Source of the DNA: Hyphomicrobium nitrativorans NL23
Lineage (GTDB): Bacteria; Pseudomonadota; Alphaproteobacteria; Rhizobiales; Hyphomicrobiaceae
Length of the DNA: 64,000 nt
NCBI RefSeq assembly: GCF_000503895.1
Contig: NC_022997.1
Location: 3,475,821 to 3,539,820, forward strand
Reading direction: 5' to 3'
Shown piece by piece: positions 1-8,064 of the stretch. A program made the translations under genes and the position numbers. Each line of letters opens with the position of its first letter. The stretch's first letter is position 1. Under the pieces are notes generated by a model. It was given only the letters and a program-made list of their open reading frames with translations. It did not search any database and was not told the origin of the DNA.

Positions 1-84
1 GCCATCGCGGTGATGCCCATTCCGGATCACGGTCTCGGGGAAGCGATCAACGACCGGCTTCGGCGCGCGGCCGCGCCTCGCTAG
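1..84 (+). CDS. 3' end of an unidentified gene
   Basis: The first 27 codons of the window are open in frame 1 and end at TAG (82-84). The peptide reads AIAVMPIPDHGLGEAINDRL and then RRAAAPR. The C-terminus is Arg/Ala-rich. Only the tail is present, so no family can be assigned. It is called coding because the next 300 bases hold a repeat element and no competing gene. The reading frame is inferred from the open frame alone. Confidence 0.4.
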   Translation, partial: AIAVMPIPDHGLGEAINDRLRRAAAPR

Positions 85-103
85 ACGGGGCTGCGCCTCG
101 CTT

Positions 104-396
104 TAGGCTCCAAACCCAATCAGGATGGCATCACGACGCGAGGGCTTTTGTTCGTCTGGCAGGAGCGAGGTCGCAGCAAACCTCTATGGTTTGCAAGACC
201 TTGCGACGTGCTGGAAGCACGCCTCCGGCATGAACCAGACGGGCAAAAGAGCCGCGCGGCTCCGCCGTGAGACAAGATTGGCCGATGGCGGCGTCGAAAC
301 GCTCGACCGATGCGTAGGCATCGCTCTTCGCGCTTCTCCTGGCCCTCGGCCAATCTTGTCTCATCGTGACGCCATCCTGATTGGGTTTGGAGCCTA
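104..396. repeat. 293-bp element bounded by 33-bp inverted repeats
   Basis: Arms at 104-136 and 364-396 are perfect reverse complements except for one base (A at 130 against G at 370 on the paired strand). A second inverted pair lies inside: 269-285 and 346-362, 17 bp and exact. The inner right arm abuts the outer right arm. No ORF resembling a transposase is inside. The right arm supplies the TAG stop (394-396) of the leftward gene next to it. The structure fits a non-autonomous palindromic intergenic element or a MITE relic. No target-site duplication was recognised. Confidence 0.7.
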
Positions 397-885
397 GCAC
401 TGAGACCGGCAGCTCAGACGGCATCGTTGACGGGCGGCGGTGCATTGCGAGGCGCTGAGGCCCGCGCACGACACCGACTGGCACTGGCTGCCACAGCGGC
501 CGATGCAGTCGCGCCCGATCGTGGATGGGCGTGCGACGCCGGGGCTGATCTCGCCGGGCGCGGACGGAAGGCGAGGTCCGGGCTCCACGCGCGGAGCGGG
601 CAGGAACTGCGGGCGCGGCGTGATCCGAGTTGGGGGTGCGGGGCGCGGATTGGGGCGAATTCCAGGGACGATGGGATCGCGGACCGATTGGGCTTCGGCG
701 GGAGCGGACGTCGCAACTCCAAGCGTGGCGACGCCGGCAACGGCCGCGAGCCCGCATAGAATCACTGGAACGATATGCCTGAGATGACCGGCTCTTTGCC
801 GAAGGCGGCCAAAGCCTGTAAAGGGATCGAAATGAAAGATGGCATAAAATATGCGATCTGTTCTTTCGCGAAACCGTCCGTCCAT
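394..885 (-). CDS. Secreted Pro-rich protein with C-terminal Cys cluster
   Basis: The ATG at 885-883 is preceded by a good GGAGG about six bases upstream, so this start is preferred over the longer open frame from 960. The protein has about 163 residues. A charged N-terminus is followed by a hydrophobic stretch (VPVILCGLAAVAGVATLGVA) and an Ala-x-Ala-like end (APAEAQS), which suggests a Sec signal peptide. The mature part is Pro/Arg-rich. The last 45 residues hold eight Cys with spacing such as CIGRCGSQC and CRLSCRSQC, so disulphides in the periplasm or outside the cell are likely. Function is unknown. The stop codon lies inside the right arm of the inverted-repeat element. The start codon overlaps that of the divergent FAD gene. 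Confidence 0.65.
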   Translation of the reverse strand: MDGRFRERTDRIFYAIFHFDPFTGFGRLRQRAGHLRHIVPVILCGLAAVAGVATLGVATSAPAEAQSVRDPIVPGIRPNPRPAPPTRITPRPQFLPAPRVEPGPRLPSAPGEISPGVARPSTIGRDCIGRCGSQCQSVSCAGLSASQCTAARQRCRLSCRSQC

Positions 886-2314
886 GTCGTCCTCCGTTCG
901 CCCCGCATCAAGCGATTTTCTTTCCCGCCTGACGGCCATCGTCGGAGCCGACAACGCCATTGCGGACCCGGCAGAGCAAGCGCCCTACCTTAGCGAATGG
1001 CGCGACCTTTATATGGGCCGCACACCGCTCATCGTTAAGCCCGCCTCTACGGACGAGGTTTCGCGCGTGTTGGCGCTTGCTAATGCCGAGGGCGTCGGCA
1101 TCGTCCCGCAGGGCGGCAACACCGGCCTCGTCGGCGGGCAGATCCCGCGCGAGACCGGCTGCGACATCGTGCTGTCGCTGAAGCGTATGCGGCGCATTCG
1201 AGCCATCGATCCCGCCGGCACGGCGATGACGGTCGACGCCGGACTCACGCTCGCGGACGTGCAGGATGCCGCGCGCAAGGCCGGACGGATGTTTCCGCTC
1301 GGGCTCGCCTCCGAGGGCAGCGCCACCATCGGCGGCAATCTCGCGACCAACGCAGGCGGGCATCAGGTGCTGGCGTACGGCCCGACGCGATCTCTCGTCT
1401 ACGGGCTCGAAGTGGTGCTCGCGGACGGACAGGTGTGGGACGGGCTTCGGACGCTCAAAAAGGACAACACAGGCTACGATCTGCGCGACCTGTTCGTCGG
1501 ATCGGAAGGCACGCTCGGCGTCATCACGGCAGCGACGCTGAAGCTCTTTCCGGAACCGGACGAGCGGACGACGGCGTTCGTCTCGCTGCCGAGCCTCGAC
1601 GCCCTGCTCCCATTTTTCCAGCTTGCGGAACGCCGTGCCGGGGCGGCGCTCACCGCGTTCGAGTTCATGTGCGATCTCATCGTTTCGTTCGTCGTACAGC
1701 ACATCCCAGGCACGCGCCATCCGCTCGCGGACGACGCCCCGTGGTTCGTATTGCTGGAGCTTTCGGGCGCGGAGGGCAGCACGGCGACGCCGATGGAACG
1801 GCTTCTCGGAGAGGCCAGCGAGGCGGGGCTCGTGAGCGATGCCGTTGTCGCGCAGTCGCTGACCCAGGCCGAGGTGCTGTGGAAGATCAGGGAAGCCGCG
1901 TCGGAAGCGCAGAAGGGCGAGGGCGGCTCCATCAAGCACGACATCTCGGTGCCGATCGCGCGCGTGCCGGAGTTGCTTGTGAAAGCGGGGGAGGCCGTTC
2001 AGCGCGTTTGCCCCGGTGCGCGTCCGGTTCCCTTCGGGCATTTCGGCGATGGCAACGTGCATTACAACGTTTCGCAGCCGACCGGCATGGCGCGCGCCGA
2101 CTACCTCGCGCTCTGGGATGCGATGGCGCACGCCGTGCACGACGTTACCGTCTCGCTCGGCGGATCGATCTCTGCCGAACACGGCATCGGCCGTCTCAAA
2201 GCGGCGGAGCTTGTGCGTGTGAAGAGCCCCGTCGAGATCGAACTCATGCGCCGCCTCAAGACAGCACTCGATCCCAAAGGCATTCTCAATCCGGGGAAGT
2301 TGCTTGCGCCGTAA
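884..2314 (+). CDS. FAD-linked oxidase, D-2-hydroxyacid dehydrogenase (GlcD family)
   Basis: This is a 476-residue flavoprotein of the GlcD/D-lactate/D-2-hydroxyglutarate dehydrogenase family. The N-terminal PCMH-type FAD domain shows the pyrophosphate loop PQGGNTGLVGG at about residue 75 and GSEGTLGVITAATLKLFP near residue 205. The C-terminal FAD-oxidase domain has GHFGDGNVH near residue 385, the metal/substrate His motif, and SAEHGIG near residue 430. Members oxidise D-2-hydroxyacids to 2-oxoacids and pass electrons to a quinone or ETF. The exact substrate cannot be read from sequence. Length is typical. Start 884 is chosen over the in-frame ATG at 851 because homology-like sequence begins after it, but neither has a strong ribosome binding site. 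Confidence 0.9.
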   Translation: MSSSVRPASSDFLSRLTAIVGADNAIADPAEQAPYLSEWRDLYMGRTPLIVKPASTDEVSRVLALANAEGVGIVPQGGNTGLVGGQIPRETGCDIVLSLKRMRRIRAIDPAGTAMTVDAGLTLADVQDAARKAGRMFPLGLASEGSATIGGNLATNAGGHQVLAYGPTRSLVYGLEVVLADGQVWDGLRTLKKDNTGYDLRDLFVGSEGTLGVITAATLKLFPEPDERTTAFVSLPSLDALLPFFQLAERRAGAALTAFEFMCDLIVSFVVQHIPGTRHPLADDAPWFVLLELSGAEGSTATPMERLLGEASEAGLVSDAVVAQSLTQAEVLWKIREAASEAQKGEGGSIKHDISVPIARVPELLVKAGEAVQRVCPGARPVPFGHFGDGNVHYNVSQPTGMARADYLALWDAMAHAVHDVTVSLGGSISAEHGIGRLKAAELVRVKSPVEIELMRRLKTALDPKGILNPGKLLAP

Positions 2315-2366
2315 GCGGCAGAGCCGACATCGCAGCCGCCGTCTCGTTTAAGCGTAAACAAGCACG

Positions 2367-2389
2367 TCCGGGGGATGCTATCCCCCGGG
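2367..2389. terminator. Hairpin between convergent genes
   Basis: A perfect 9-bp stem (CCGGGGGAT / ATCCCCCGG) with a GCT loop lies between the FAD oxidase and the leftward gene after it. It has no clear T-tract. It probably terminates transcription from both sides. Confidence 0.5.
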
Positions 2390-2422
2390 TCCATGCCTGC
2401 GGTTGCGCGGAAAACGCCTTCG

Positions 2423-2785
2423 CTATCTTTTTCTGGCTGCGCGCATCAGCCGGCACGGGCGCGCCTCGACCGAACAACTGATAGTGCCGCTGCCACGCGA
2501 GCAACTTTGTGCGCGCCCGGCCGCGTTTCTAAAGCTCGCCCACGCGCTGCCGTACTCGAAATCGGTGAAGCTCTGCCAAGATGCGATCGCTTCCCGCTGG
2601 GCGGCGGCCTGCGTCGCGCCGGTGCCGTTCCCGTAGTGCGTGTGATCGGTCATGCACATCTTGTTACCGACGCGAGCTTGCGAATGCATGTTCGAAAACC
2701 CTGTCTCGTATGCGATCGACGGCGCAAAACTCGCGCCCAACACGACCGCTGCAAAACCGAAGCGGAAATAAGCGCCGGTCTTCAT
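2423..2785 (-). CDS. Small secreted protein of unknown function
   Basis: 120 residues with ATG at 2785 preceded by GGGAGG. The N-terminal stretch (TGAYFRFGFAAVVLGASFAP then SIAYE) is a plausible Sec signal peptide. The mature part contains about four Cys (for example KMCMTDH and CSRGSGTISC) and a central Gln/Ala-rich helix (GATQAAAQREAIASWQSF). The 'AxxxAxxxWxxxxxxxYG' pattern recalls small periplasmic proteins common in Rhizobiales whose role is unknown. It stands alone between the FAD oxidase and the regulator pair. Confidence 0.7.
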   Translation of the reverse strand: MKTGAYFRFGFAAVVLGASFAPSIAYETGFSNMHSQARVGNKMCMTDHTHYGNGTGATQAAAQREAIASWQSFTDFEYGSAWASFRNAAGRAQSCSRGSGTISCSVEARPCRLMRAARKR

Positions 2786-2931
2786 TTTCGAGCCTCCCTG
2801 GTGCCCACTGAAGCAGTGTAGATGTTCTCATTTCTGACAGATTCAGGCACGGCGCTCGACGGTCTCCCGCCGAAAAACCTCGGCGCGAGGTAAAGACATC
2901 ACACCTCTGACTTGGAGCAGTGGCGAATCAC

Positions 2932-3528
2932 TCACTCGATGTTGAGCGCCATGCTCATACGCACCAAATCGGCAATCGAACGGGCGTTCATTTTCGTCAT
3001 CACCCACGTGCGGTGGATCTCCACGGTCCGCGGACTGATGCCAAGCTCCTGGCCGATTTCCTTATTGGACAACCCCCGAATCAGAAGCCGCATCGTATCG
3101 CGCTGCCGCTCGGAGAGGGACTCGTAACGGCTGCGGAGGTCCTCGCGTTCGAGCCGCTCCTTGAGCGAGCTCTCGGAGGCTACCAGCGCGTTGCGGACGC
3201 TCGCCACGAAACGGTCGTTGTTGAACGGCTTCTCGACGAAATCGAAGGCGCCGAGCTTGATCGCCTGCACGGCCAGTTCGACATCGCCATGGCCGGTGAG
3301 CAGCAAGACCGGCCGCGGATCGCCCTGCGTCTGCAACGTGCGCAGGAGATCGAGGCCCGAGACCTCCGGCATCCTGACATCGCTCACGATGCAGCCCGGC
3401 TCGAACTCGGCAGCAAGGAACTGCTCGGCCCCTTCGTAGCAGCGTACCGCGAGGCCATGCGTTTCGAGCAGCATGGAAACGGCATCGCGCACGGACGCCT
3501 CATCGTCGATGACGCTTACTGTTTTCAC
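2932..3528 (-). CDS. FixJ/NarL-family response regulator
   Basis: 198 residues. The receiver domain covers residues 1-120: acidic pair DDE at 8-10, phosphoacceptor Asp50 in IVSDVRMP, TGHGD, and Lys in VEKPF. A LuxR-type helix-turn-helix covers about 135-190 (LSERQRDTMRLLIRGLSNKE, then SPRTVEIHR). It is a DNA-binding output partner of the adjacent histidine kinase: the two genes overlap by 29 bases, kinase first. Candidate binding sites are the three TACGTA-like boxes upstream of the kinase. Confidence 0.93.
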   Translation of the reverse strand: MKTVSVIDDEASVRDAVSMLLETHGLAVRCYEGAEQFLAAEFEPGCIVSDVRMPEVSGLDLLRTLQTQGDPRPVLLLTGHGDVELAVQAIKLGAFDFVEKPFNNDRFVASVRNALVASESSLKERLEREDLRSRYESLSERQRDTMRLLIRGLSNKEIGQELGISPRTVEIHRTWVMTKMNARSIADLVRMSMALNIE

Positions 3529-5131
3529 GCTCGGCCTCCTTTTCCATCGGCAGCCTCAGCACGACGCGCGCGCCGCGCGGCGATGTCGCAATGGCGAGCC
3601 CGCCGCCATGCGCCTCGGCTATGGAACGGGCCACGGCAAGGCCGAGGCCCGATCCTTCGGGTTTGGTCGTCGTGAACGGCGTCGGCTCGTTCACGTCGTA
3701 TCCTGGCGGGAAGCCGGGCCCGTCGTCCCGGACTTCGATCAAGACGTCGTGCTCCGGCGACAACGCGACTTTTGCCTCGATGGTCCCCCCGCGGCCGACG
3801 CCCAGCATGGCCTCTGCCGCGTTGACGATCAAATTGTGCGTCGCTTGCTGAAGTTGAACCCCGTCCGCGCGAATAATCGGGAATCCCGGCGCGATCGCGA
3901 ACGAGAGGCGAATGCCCTTCTTCGCCAGATCCTCGCCCAAAAGGGTTTCCAGCTCCTCCAGCTTAGCGGCGAGATCGACGCTATTTTTCGAGAGCGTCCC
4001 CTTTTTCAGAAGCTCGCGAATGCCGCGCAGAACTTCGGTTGCTCGTTCGCTTTCGGCGTGGATCTTGCCGACCGCCCGCTTGGCGAGATCGAGATTGCCC
4101 TCCTCCATCGCCTTCGACGCTATGCCGGAATACGCGGTAAGCGCGGTCAGCGGCTGGTTGATCTCGTGAGCGATGGTGGCTGCGACCTCACCGGCGGAGC
4201 GCACACGCAAGGCGCGATTGATCGCGGCCTGCTGGTCGCGCAGGCGCGCGGCGGCGTCCTCCCGCTCGGCGACAATGGTGCCGACGATGAGGCCCGTAAC
4301 CGCGAGCGCCGTCATCAAAACCTGCAGCGCGCCGAGGCCGGGATCGGGTCCGAAACGGATTTCGGCGCCGATGATCAGGCCGAGCTGGATAAAGAGCAGC
4401 GCGACCGACGAACCGGGCGGACCATAGCTCAGTGCGATCCAGAGCAACGGGATGAAGAGCAGATAGAAGAGCTGGAACGCGGTGGCCTCCCGATAGCCGA
4501 AGACGATGGCCAACATCAGGAAAAGGGTGAGAAACTGGACCACGGCCAATGGACCCACCGTGGGCCAAGGACGGTACGTCACCGCCAACAGCACGAGCGG
4601 CGCGATGACGAGGATGCCGATGACATCGCCCAGCGCCGCACGCCAGGCGACCGCGATCACCTCAGTCTGAAAGATCGTCCCAGTACTTAGAAGGATCAGG
4701 ACGTAAAGAGTTGCAGCGACCGTCGCTCCGGCTGCGGCCACACCGCTCAACGTCAGCGCGTCGCGCACGTAGCGAAATCTGGGGTCGAAGGCCGTAATAC
4801 GCTGCAGGACAAGCCCGGCCACGAGGTAGGTGCCTCCCAGCGCGAGCGACAGGACCAGCTCCAGGCCCACACCAAGCGCCGAGCCGCGAACGATGGCATC
4901 CGCCAGAAACGGGGCGATCAGGACGAAGGGAGCGTAAAACCATCCTCCGAGAAAAATCACCGCGATACTCAAGCCGGGAGGCGGGTTCCAGGGCGTGATC
5001 CCGAGCCCGCGATAGGGCTTCACGAAACTCACGTAGTCGAGCGCCACGTACGCCGCGAGGAAGGCCACGCCGATGAGAAGCCTTTGATAAATGCGGGCGT
5101 CCATCATCGGATCTGCCGAATTTCCCTTCAT
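3500..5131 (-). CDS. MASE1-domain sensor histidine kinase
   Basis: About 543 residues from the ATG at 5131; longer open frame exists to 5182. The first 290 residues form eight or more hydrophobic segments of the MASE1 membrane sensor type (for example LVLSLALGGTYLVAGLVL). A short coiled stretch leads to the HisKA box TIAHEINQPLTAL (phospho-His near residue 320). The ATPase domain follows: N box HNLIVNAAEAM, G1 DDGPGF and G2 GSGLGLAVAR. It autophosphorylates in response to an unknown membrane or intracellular signal and passes the phosphate to the FixJ-type regulator encoded by the overlapping downstream gene. The start is uncertain because no strong ribosome binding site precedes any candidate. 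Confidence 0.92.
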   Translation of the reverse strand: MKGNSADPMMDARIYQRLLIGVAFLAAYVALDYVSFVKPYRGLGITPWNPPPGLSIAVIFLGGWFYAPFVLIAPFLADAIVRGSALGVGLELVLSLALGGTYLVAGLVLQRITAFDPRFRYVRDALTLSGVAAAGATVAATLYVLILLSTGTIFQTEVIAVAWRAALGDVIGILVIAPLVLLAVTYRPWPTVGPLAVVQFLTLFLMLAIVFGYREATAFQLFYLLFIPLLWIALSYGPPGSSVALLFIQLGLIIGAEIRFGPDPGLGALQVLMTALAVTGLIVGTIVAEREDAAARLRDQQAAINRALRVRSAGEVAATIAHEINQPLTALTAYSGIASKAMEEGNLDLAKRAVGKIHAESERATEVLRGIRELLKKGTLSKNSVDLAAKLEELETLLGEDLAKKGIRLSFAIAPGFPIIRADGVQLQQATHNLIVNAAEAMLGVGRGGTIEAKVALSPEHDVLIEVRDDGPGFPPGYDVNEPTPFTTTKPEGSGLGLAVARSIAEAHGGGLAIATSPRGARVVLRLPMEKEAERENSKRHRR

Positions 5132-5446
5132 TTTTTTGCCCGCACGCAGGCAAGAATCCTGTTGCCGTCCCTTAGAGCACAAACGTCGCCTGAGGATCGC
5201 ATTGCGGGCGCCGGTGTCGCACCGATCCGCTATGATTTCACCAACTCATTGTAATGAAAAGATTATTGTTGACGTGTCTCCAAACGGAACAGCGCACGTC
5301 TCTTCCCGCCCGCCAGATCTCCACACGAATACGTAAAAATACCTACGTGGAGTATCTACGTACTCTTGCCAATTGCTGCCCAGGGGCCAAACCCCCCAAG
5401 TTCCTCGTCACCAACTTAGGCATTAACCTATTCAACGGAGGAACCG
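5132..5446. other. Intergenic region between kinase and micro-gene
   Basis: Contains the TACGTA boxes listed separately and a short AT-rich patch near 5250-5275 (AATGAAAAGATTATTGTTGA) that could hold the kinase promoter. No RNA gene or further ORF is supported. Confidence 0.5.
5330..5362. promoter_or_regulatory. Three TACGTA-type boxes, candidate operator
   Basis: TACGTA at 5330-5335, TACGTG at 5344-5349 and TACGTA at 5357-5362 lie 14 and 13 bases apart. The middle box sits in a partial dyad (ATAC-N9-GTAT). The array lies between the kinase start and the rightward micro-gene. It may be the site where the LuxR-type regulator controls both directions; that is inference from position and symmetry. 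Confidence 0.4.
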
Positions 5447-5653
5447 ATGAATCACGCTCCCCTTGAGGCCGTGCCCGACCATCGCCTGCCTTCGGCCCAA
5501 TCCCAAGGTTTTGCCCACGTCATGGTGGTGCCGTTCTCCGATCCCTATTCCACGGGACCGCTCACGGCCTCGGCCGATCTGGTCCCGCCGGCCCGGCCGC
5601 ACGGCCTTCGTCGCGCGTCCATCGCGGGTTGCCCCGAGCCTGCCGCCGGTTAA
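5447..5653 (+). CDS. 68-residue hypothetical protein
   Basis: The ATG is preceded by CGGAGGA at a good distance, which is the main reason to accept this frame. The product is Pro/Ala-rich with no membrane segment or Cys. No family was recognised. It is followed after 18 bases by a second micro-gene with its own ribosome binding site, so the two are probably cotranscribed from the TACGTA-box region. Confidence 0.5.
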   Translation: MNHAPLEAVPDHRLPSAQSQGFAHVMVVPFSDPYSTGPLTASADLVPPARPHGLRRASIAGCPEPAAG

Positions 5654-5671
5654 GGTAGGAGACGCCGAACG

Positions 5672-5752
5672 ATGCCTCGCGGAGTTAAGCTGTTCGATCT
5701 CGCTCTCGTCGCGTCCGCCGTTGTGATCTTGTCGTTCGGATTTATATCCTGA
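5672..5752 (+). CDS. 26-residue single-span membrane peptide
   Basis: ATG at 5672 follows TAGGAGA with an 11-13 base spacing. The peptide starts MPRGVK, a positively charged head, and continues as one hydrophobic helix (LFDLALVASAVVILSFGFIS) to the stop at 5750. The positive-inside head with a 19-20 residue span is the signature of real bacterial membrane micropeptides. A GC hairpin lies 14 bases after the stop. Function is unknown. It lies in the regulon-like space next to the kinase/regulator pair. Confidence 0.45.
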   Translation: MPRGVKLFDLALVASAVVILSFGFIS

Positions 5753-5765
5753 GACGAACAGGGTT

Positions 5766-5784
5766 GGAGGCCCTCCGGGCCTCC
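5766..5784 (+). terminator. GC-rich hairpin after the micro-genes
   Basis: Stem GGAGGCCC / GGGCCTCC with loop TCC. No T-run follows, so termination efficiency is uncertain. Confidence 0.45.
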
Positions 5785-6185
5785 CCGTTGAGCTTGAGAT
5801 TAAAAGGATAACGGTGGTGCTCGATGGGGCCGGACAGGTAGACTTTTTCCTGGACCACGCTCTCGAAATGCGCCCCGCACGTCCGGGCACCGAGCCCACT
5901 CCCCCCTCTCTGCTCCGACCGCCTCCTTCCGTTTGGAGCGAGCTTTCACGCGCTTCTCCTGCTGGTGAAGACTGCGGGCGCACCCGCGCGTCCCCTTCCT
6001 ACGCGCCTCCCTGATCGGACCTGGAACCGTTCCGATTTTAGTGGAATCGCAGAACGGCCCTGAGCGGCCGCGCCTTCCCACTTTTTGCGAACGTCTCGTG
6101 ACGGTCGTCGCCCGACAGGGCATTCGCCTGAAGGCCGAAGACGCCTTCGATCACCACCCCATATGCTTGCAGGGAGAACAGGCCA
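5785..6185. other. Intergenic region before the methyltransferase
   Basis: About 400 bases without a supported gene. The open frames here on the minus strand are low-complexity Arg/Gly-rich translations with no ribosome binding site. The leader immediately before 6186 contains AGGGAGA. Confidence 0.4.
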
Positions 6186-7148
6186 ATGGAGCATACGAAC
6201 AACGTCAAGCATTTCGGAAACGGCGCCGGTGTGCGGACCGCCAACAGCGCCAAGGCGTGCTTCGACAGCATCTATTCGCATCCGGACCCGCGGGAGTATT
6301 ATCGCGTTCTCGGTGGCCTCAACTACGTCATCCCGGACTTGGCCAAAGGCATCTTCCGTAACTTGATCGCGGCGCTGGAAGATCTCAAAGGACGGCCGAT
6401 CAAGGTTCTCGATATCGGATGCAGCTACGGCAACAACGCCGCACTGATCCGTTTTCCCTTGGAATTCGCCTCGCTCCAGCAACGCTACATGGATCTTCAG
6501 AACGCGGAAATCTCCACCCGCGAACTGATCGCGCTGGATCGCCATTTCTACGCGTCCTGGCCGAAACACGACGTCGAGATCGTCGGATGCGACGTGTCGC
6601 AGCCCGCCATCGACTTCGCGCGCACGGTCGGCCTCATCGATGCCGGCGTGACGCAAAATCTTGAGCAGGAGGACCTCTCCCAGGCCAGCCGGGATGCGTT
6701 GCGCGGTGTCGATCTCATCATCTCGACAGGCGCCATCGGCTACGTCACGGAGCGCACGCTGTCACGCGTGCTCGACGCGATCGGCGAGCCCAGGCCCTGG
6801 ATCGCGTCGTTCGTGCTTCGCATGTTCCCTTACGACCGCTTCGCCAGCCTCCTCGATCAGCACGGACACGTGACCGAAAAGCTCAGCGGCGTCACGTTCG
6901 TGCAGCGGCGCTTCCAATCGGAGGAGGAGTTCCGCAAAGTTCTTCATCAGCTCGAAGCGCTCGGCATCGACAGCCGGAACAAGGAAGCGGAGGGGCTCTT
7001 CCACTCGGAGTTCTACCTGTCGCGGCCTTCGGGCGATTGCACCGAGCATCCCATCGAGGATCTCGCGTCCGTCAGCTCGGGGATTTGCCTGCCCTACGGG
7101 CGGCGTTTCCGGCTCGGAGAGGACAGCGTCGTGCGCTTCTCGCCCTGA
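6186..7148 (+). CDS. Class I SAM-dependent methyltransferase
   Basis: 320 residues; ATG preceded by AGGGAGA. Motif I of the Rossmann methyltransferase fold is VLDIGCSYGNNAAL at residues 74-87, and a second acidic strand end is seen at EIVGCDVSQPAIDFA. The long N-terminal segment (residues 1-70) and the C-terminal 100 residues do not match a well-known subfamily. The substrate is unknown. It is monocistronic, with the SGNH/OpgC operon converging on it from the right. Confidence 0.8.
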   Translation: MEHTNNVKHFGNGAGVRTANSAKACFDSIYSHPDPREYYRVLGGLNYVIPDLAKGIFRNLIAALEDLKGRPIKVLDIGCSYGNNAALIRFPLEFASLQQRYMDLQNAEISTRELIALDRHFYASWPKHDVEIVGCDVSQPAIDFARTVGLIDAGVTQNLEQEDLSQASRDALRGVDLIISTGAIGYVTERTLSRVLDAIGEPRPWIASFVLRMFPYDRFASLLDQHGHVTEKLSGVTFVQRRFQSEEEFRKVLHQLEALGIDSRNKEAEGLFHSEFYLSRPSGDCTEHPIEDLASVSSGICLPYGRRFRLGEDSVVRFSP

Positions 7149-7203
7149 CCGACGCAGCTCGTGCCGCTGCCACACGCGGCGGCGCGGGCTCTTCCCGGCA
7201 CTC

Positions 7204-8064
7204 TTATCGTGTCAAACCGCCGTCTGCCTTTGCTGCCACGTTTACGCCGGCGACGATCGCGTCGGCCGTGTATTCGGCCGCGCATCGGTAGCCCATGTCC
7301 GAAAGGCGAAAGCGATCCGCGGTGAGATGCGACCAGGACGGGTGCGTGCGCGCGAGATCCGCCATTGCATCGTAGCGGTTGACGCGCAGGACGTGTTTTT
7401 CGCTCGCCACCGCCGCCACGCGATCCACGATGCCGGTATATCCTTCGTCGTCCGATAAGCGCGCCACGTATTGAGGATCGACGAGCACGACGTCGATCTT
7501 ATGGCTGGCGAGCCAGCCCAGTGTCTCGCGGAGACGGTCGGCGAAGCCATCGGCATCGAGCCGAGCTACCGCATCGTTGGTTCCGACCTGCCAGACGAGC
7601 AGGTCCGGCCTCAGCCGGGTCACCTCCGCCTTGAGGCGCTCGGCCGCGTCGCCGGCGACGGCACCTTCCTGCGTGCGCGCAATGATCTCGACGTCAACGC
7701 CGCTCGCTTCAAGGTCGCGTTCGAGTTCGCTCGGATAGCTGGCGATCGGGGACGAGGTGTCGGCTGAAAGCACCGACGATGGGCCCAGCGAGACAATGCG
7801 GGCCGGTCTTTGTTCCATGAGCGCCCGACGCACGGAAGGAAGCGGCGCGTGGCCTTCGAACGGAGCGCTCGCGACGCGACATTGCGCCGAGAGCGCACGC
7901 GCCTCCACCACAACACCGTCGATCCTCAAAGGCGCAGGGCCGTGCGAGATCGCGGATGGCGCCGCTTGCCTTTCGGGCGTCGCCCTGTCGGTACCGAAAT
8001 GAAAGCCGAGCGCGATTGCAAATCCGCTTGCTAGGAGGACGAGGGCTGCAATTCGGCGATCCAT
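7204..8064 (-). CDS. SGNH/GDSL-type hydrolase-like protein, catalytic His replaced
   Basis: 286 residues with an N-terminal hydrophobic signal anchor (LVLLASGFAIALGFHFG), so periplasmic. The fold motifs are block I IVSLGPSSVLSA (nucleophile Ser near 96) and block III WQVGTNDA (Asn163). At block V, where the family has Asp-x-x-His, the sequence is DRFRLSD (250-256), with Arg in place of His. The start overlaps the end of the OpgC-like gene by 34 bases, so the two are translated together. A role in acyl transfer or removal on a periplasmic glycan is inferred from that pairing. The missing His suggests a binding role or a rearranged active site. Confidence 0.8.
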   Translation of the reverse strand: MDRRIAALVLLASGFAIALGFHFGTDRATPERQAAPSAISHGPAPLRIDGVVVEARALSAQCRVASAPFEGHAPLPSVRRALMEQRPARIVSLGPSSVLSADTSSPIASYPSELERDLEASGVDVEIIARTQEGAVAGDAAERLKAEVTRLRPDLLVWQVGTNDAVARLDADGFADRLRETLGWLASHKIDVVLVDPQYVARLSDDEGYTGIVDRVAAVASEKHVLRVNRYDAMADLARTHPSWSHLTADRFRLSDMGYRCAAEYTADAIVAGVNVAAKADGGLTR

